Source: Candidatus Schekmanbacteria bacterium (GTDB taxonomy: Bacteria; CSSED10-310; JACPHN01). From it: 24,722 bases of DNA. Under the pieces are notes generated by a model, which saw nothing but the letters and a program-made list of their open reading frames with translations, did not search any database and had not been told where the DNA came from. Position 1 is the first letter of the stretch. Every line of letters begins with the position of its first letter. Below, piece by piece: positions 22,448 to 24,722 of the stretch. Made by a program: the position numbers and the translations under genes. The stretch spans positions 1-24,722 of the forward strand of contig JACPHN010000066.1 of the NCBI GenBank assembly GCA_016188575.1. The letters are read 5' to 3'.

Positions 22448-24722
22448 CTATCCTGGTGGGTGGTGGTCCTTGGAGCCCGGCTCAACTAACCCAAGCGGAT
22501 CAATCCTGTTTATGGGGTCATCTCTAGCGTAGGCGAACAGGTTGGACTGGCGACCCTGGAACAGGATCGGATCCCGAGCCGACCACCTCCCGACCGCAGC
22601 GTCGTAGTCGCGGAAGCCGAAGCGCACGAGGCCGGTGTCCGGGTCGTACAGTCCGCCCGCGAACCCGAACGGCTGAAAGCCCGGATTGGTGTCGTTGAGC
22701 ACTCGCCCCCACGCGTCATAGTCGATCCGCTGGGCCACCGCACCGGTCGCGGCGTCCACCACCAGGCGCACGCTGCCGAGATGATCGCTGATGATCCGAT
22801 ACATCGCACCGCCGCGGATCATGGCGTCCGGCACGTGCGCGCGGCTTGCGTAGACGAACACCGAGACCACGGCGCCGCTCGCGTCGAGCTCCGCCACCGG
22901 CTCGAGTGCGTCCTGGTAGAGCCAGGCGCGTTGCAGGATTCCGTCGACCCACTTGCCAACCCGCCGCCCAACCCCGTCGACCTCGTAGGTGACGGCGGTG
23001 CCGTCCGGCTGCGCCACCGAGCGCAGGTTGCCGAGCGCATCGTAGTCGTAGCTCGTCGTCCCCTCCGGCCCAGTCTTGCTTTCGAGCTGACCCGCCGGGC
23101 CGAATGCGTAGCTCGTCTCGCCGTAGGCAATCAGCCGGTCCTGGCCGTCGTAGCTCGCCGCCATCGTTCCCGCGGACGTGGTCTCGGTCAGGCGGTTGCC
23201 GTTCGGGTCGTACGTCCAGCTCGCGACGGGCGCGCCGTCCGCGGTCACTGCCGCGAGCCGCCCGTCCTCGTCGTAGGCGTAGGCCAGCTCGACCGTCTCG
23301 CCAAGCACCGTCTCCTGCTTGCCGGTGATCCGACCAAGGGCGTCGCGCTGGTAGCTCGCGGAATAGAACGTCTCGCTCCCCGCGGACGCTGCGTAGGACG
23401 CCAGGTCGCCGAAGTCGTCGTAGGTGTAGACGTCGGTCTCGGTGCCGAGGGTCGTGCCGCTGAGGAACCCCGTCGCCGCGACGCGCGTCAGGGTCACCGG
23501 CCCGGCCGCGGTCAGGAGCCCGTCATTGTCGTAGGTGTACGCGATCTCGTTTGCCCCGTTCACCCGCCGCGAGGCGATCCGGAAATCGTCGTTCCAGCTC
23601 ACCTCCACGCTGCCCGCGACCGTCCCCGACCACGTCGTCACCACCGGCAGCGCTCCGTCCCAACCGAGCGCCAGGTCGGTGCCGTCGGGACCCGCGATCC
23701 CGGCGAGCCGACCGGTGTCGCCGTCGTAGGTGATGGCGATCTCGCGGTTTTCGGGCAGCTCCAGCCGCGCCAGGCGGCCACCCGCGTTGTAGACGAAGCT
23801 GACGGTCCGGCCTTGGGCGTCGGTCACCGCTTCCGCTCGGCGGTCGCGGTCAAAGCTCGCGCTTGTGCGCCAGCCGTTTGGCCCTGGCTCCGCGTCCGGC
23901 GCGGGCTCTGGCGGGTCGTAGGCGCTCGCCAGGTTCACCGGCGTGTAGGCGAAGGCGTAGGCGTCGCGCTCGGGCGGGGTCACCGCCGTGAGGTTGCCGC
24001 CGAGGTCCCACGCGAGCCCGACCGCGGCGCCGCCGGGGGTGGCAATCCCGGTGGCACGGCCGACCAAGTCGTAGGCGAAGCTCGTCACCCGCGCCAGAGG
24101 GTCGGTCACCGAGGCCACGTTCCAGCGGCCGTCGTAAGTGACCGTGCTCGCCCGCGTCCCATGGGTCACCGTCACGAGCCGCCCCAGTGCGTCGTAGGCG
24201 AAGCTTGCCGGGAGCACCCCGGCGCGGACCGATTCCACTACCCGCCCGTCCGCGTCCAGAGTGACCGCCGCCGTCCGCCCGAGCGGCGAGGTCAGCGTCC
24301 ACCGCCGCGCTGCGCCGTTATAGGCCGCGGTCCAGCTCTTGCCCCCGATGGTCGCGGTGTGCCGGAGCTCGGTGGCGCTGAACGGGTCCGCCGGGTCGGC
24401 GAGCGTCGCCTCTCTGAGGACCGTCACCTCCAGCGTGCGGCCTCCGGGCGTGCGCGCGGTGGTCTTCGCGTTGTACGGCGCCTCCGCGCCCCAGCGCGGA
24501 TCGGCCGCGCGCTCCGTCGTTACTGGCATCCCCGACGGCATCGTCACCTCGGTCTTGCCCGAGCGGTAGCTCTCGGTGCGCGTCACCAGGCCCGCCGGGT
24601 CGGTGACGAGGCTCACCGCGTGGCCGCTCGCCGGCGTCTCGGACCGATACGTAGTCGTCAGCCCCTCCGCGGTGGTCAGCGTCACCTCGTGGTCGTTCGT
24701 GTCCGGGAACAGCGCCCGCGCC
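22448..24722 (-). CDS. Rhs/YD-repeat protein, C-terminal core, enters from the right edge
   Basis: The frame is open from the window edge, so the N-terminus is outside. About 757 residues of YD repeats are visible (YDALGRLVTVTH, YDNDGLLTAAG, YDPNGNRLTETT, YDYDALGNLRSVA), ending in the Rhs-associated core: DHLGSVRLVVD, FAGGLYDPDTGLVRFGFRDYD, GRWSARDPI and NLFAYARDDPINRIDPLGL. In characterised Rhs proteins this shell encloses a C-terminal toxin that is cleaved off after the DPxGL motif. Here the variable region is only VEPGSKDHHPPG before TAG (22450-22448). GC content is high, like the rest of the chromosome, up to this stop. Export by a type VI system or a cell-wall-type route cannot be judged without the missing N-terminus. 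Confidence 0.9.
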   Translation of the reverse strand, partial: ARALFPDTNDHEVTLTTAEGLTTTYRSETPASGHAVSLVTDPAGLVTRTESYRSGKTEVTMPSGMPVTTERAADPRWGAEAPYNAKTTARTPGGRTLEVTVLREATLADPADPFSATELRHTATIGGKSWTAAYNGAARRWTLTSPLGRTAAVTLDADGRVVESVRAGVLPASFAYDALGRLVTVTHGTRASTVTYDGRWNVASVTDPLARVTSFAYDLVGRATGIATPGGAAVGLAWDLGGNLTAVTPPERDAYAFAYTPVNLASAYDPPEPAPDAEPGPNGWRTSASFDRDRRAEAVTDAQGRTVSFVYNAGGRLARLELPENREIAITYDGDTGRLAGIAGPDGTDLALGWDGALPVVTTWSGTVAGSVEVSWNDDFRIASRRVNGANEIAYTYDNDGLLTAAGPVTLTRVAATGFLSGTTLGTETDVYTYDDFGDLASYAASAGSETFYSASYQRDALGRITGKQETVLGETVELAYAYDEDGRLAAVTADGAPVASWTYDPNGNRLTETTSAGTMAASYDGQDRLIAYGETSYAFGPAGQLESKTGPEGTTSYDYDALGNLRSVAQPDGTAVTYEVDGVGRRVGKWVDGILQRAWLYQDALEPVAELDASGAVVSVFVYASRAHVPDAMIRGGAMYRIISDHLGSVRLVVDAATGAVAQRIDYDAWGRVLNDTNPGFQPFGFAGGLYDPDTGLVRFGFRDYDAAVGRWSARDPILFQGRQSNLFAYARDDPINRIDPLGLVEPGSKDHHPPG

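Noticed and set aside
22189-22527. Plus-strand open frame of 112 residues over the toxin-like tip
   Set aside because: It starts without a good ribosome site and runs opposite the better-supported Rhs tip frame.
1-24722. CRISPR arrays, transposase genes, rRNA or complete tRNA genes
   Set aside because: I saw no regularly spaced direct repeats, no transposase or integrase motifs and no complete cloverleaf or rRNA sequence in the window.

Overview
This is a high-GC window, except for one AT-rich island. Gene density is high, with many 4-8 base start/stop overlaps and Shine-Dalgarno sites. It looks like the chromosome of a Gram-negative environmental bacterium: O-antigen-type polymerase, Bat proteins, a hybrid histidine kinase, Rhs toxin, Uma2 nuclease. 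A deltaproteobacterial, myxobacterial or Binatota-like source would fit, but this is only an impression from gene content.

Layout. At the left edge (221 to 1, minus) is the start of a secreted protein whose signal peptide contains a 23-base CT dinucleotide tract that currently puts it out of frame. Divergent from it (515-6416, plus) is a surface-polysaccharide operon: a tandem two-domain GT4 glycosyltransferase, a radical SAM/SPASM protein with coiled coil and Ig-like tail, and a SAM methyltransferase split by a frameshift at a nine-C run. Next come CrcB and DUF190 (fluoride exporter and PII-like partner), a 1409-residue hybrid sensor histidine kinase, a coiled-coil protein with an IMRQIR motif, and an O-antigen ligase/polymerase-like membrane protein. 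On the minus strand (20172 down to 14938) a tight operon encodes a BatA-like VWA protein, a fused BatB-BatC-like VWA/TPR protein, an MFS transporter and a GT4 enzyme that resembles the second half of the tandem glycosyltransferase.

The right end is accessory DNA: a Uma2-family nuclease with a TTG start, a decayed Ig-like secreted protein in three frames, and (minus strand) a large Rhs/YD-repeat protein entering from the right. The Rhs core ends at DPLGL and is followed 12 codons later by an amber TAG. After the TAG the same frame stays open for 110 codons, encoding a Trp/His-rich toxin-like tip, and a HEAT-like putative immunity gene follows. Tip and immunity gene are AT-rich, unlike everything around them.

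Themes. Three separate genes are interrupted or delicately placed at simple-sequence tracts or a lone stop: (TC)11T in a signal peptide, C9 in a methyltransferase, and TAG between Rhs core and toxin tip. The first two resemble known contingency loci, in which repeat slippage switches surface proteins and glycan-modifying enzymes on and off. Assembly indels are the main competing explanation. A second theme is a coiled-coil segment found in three different polysaccharide proteins, which could tether them into one complex.
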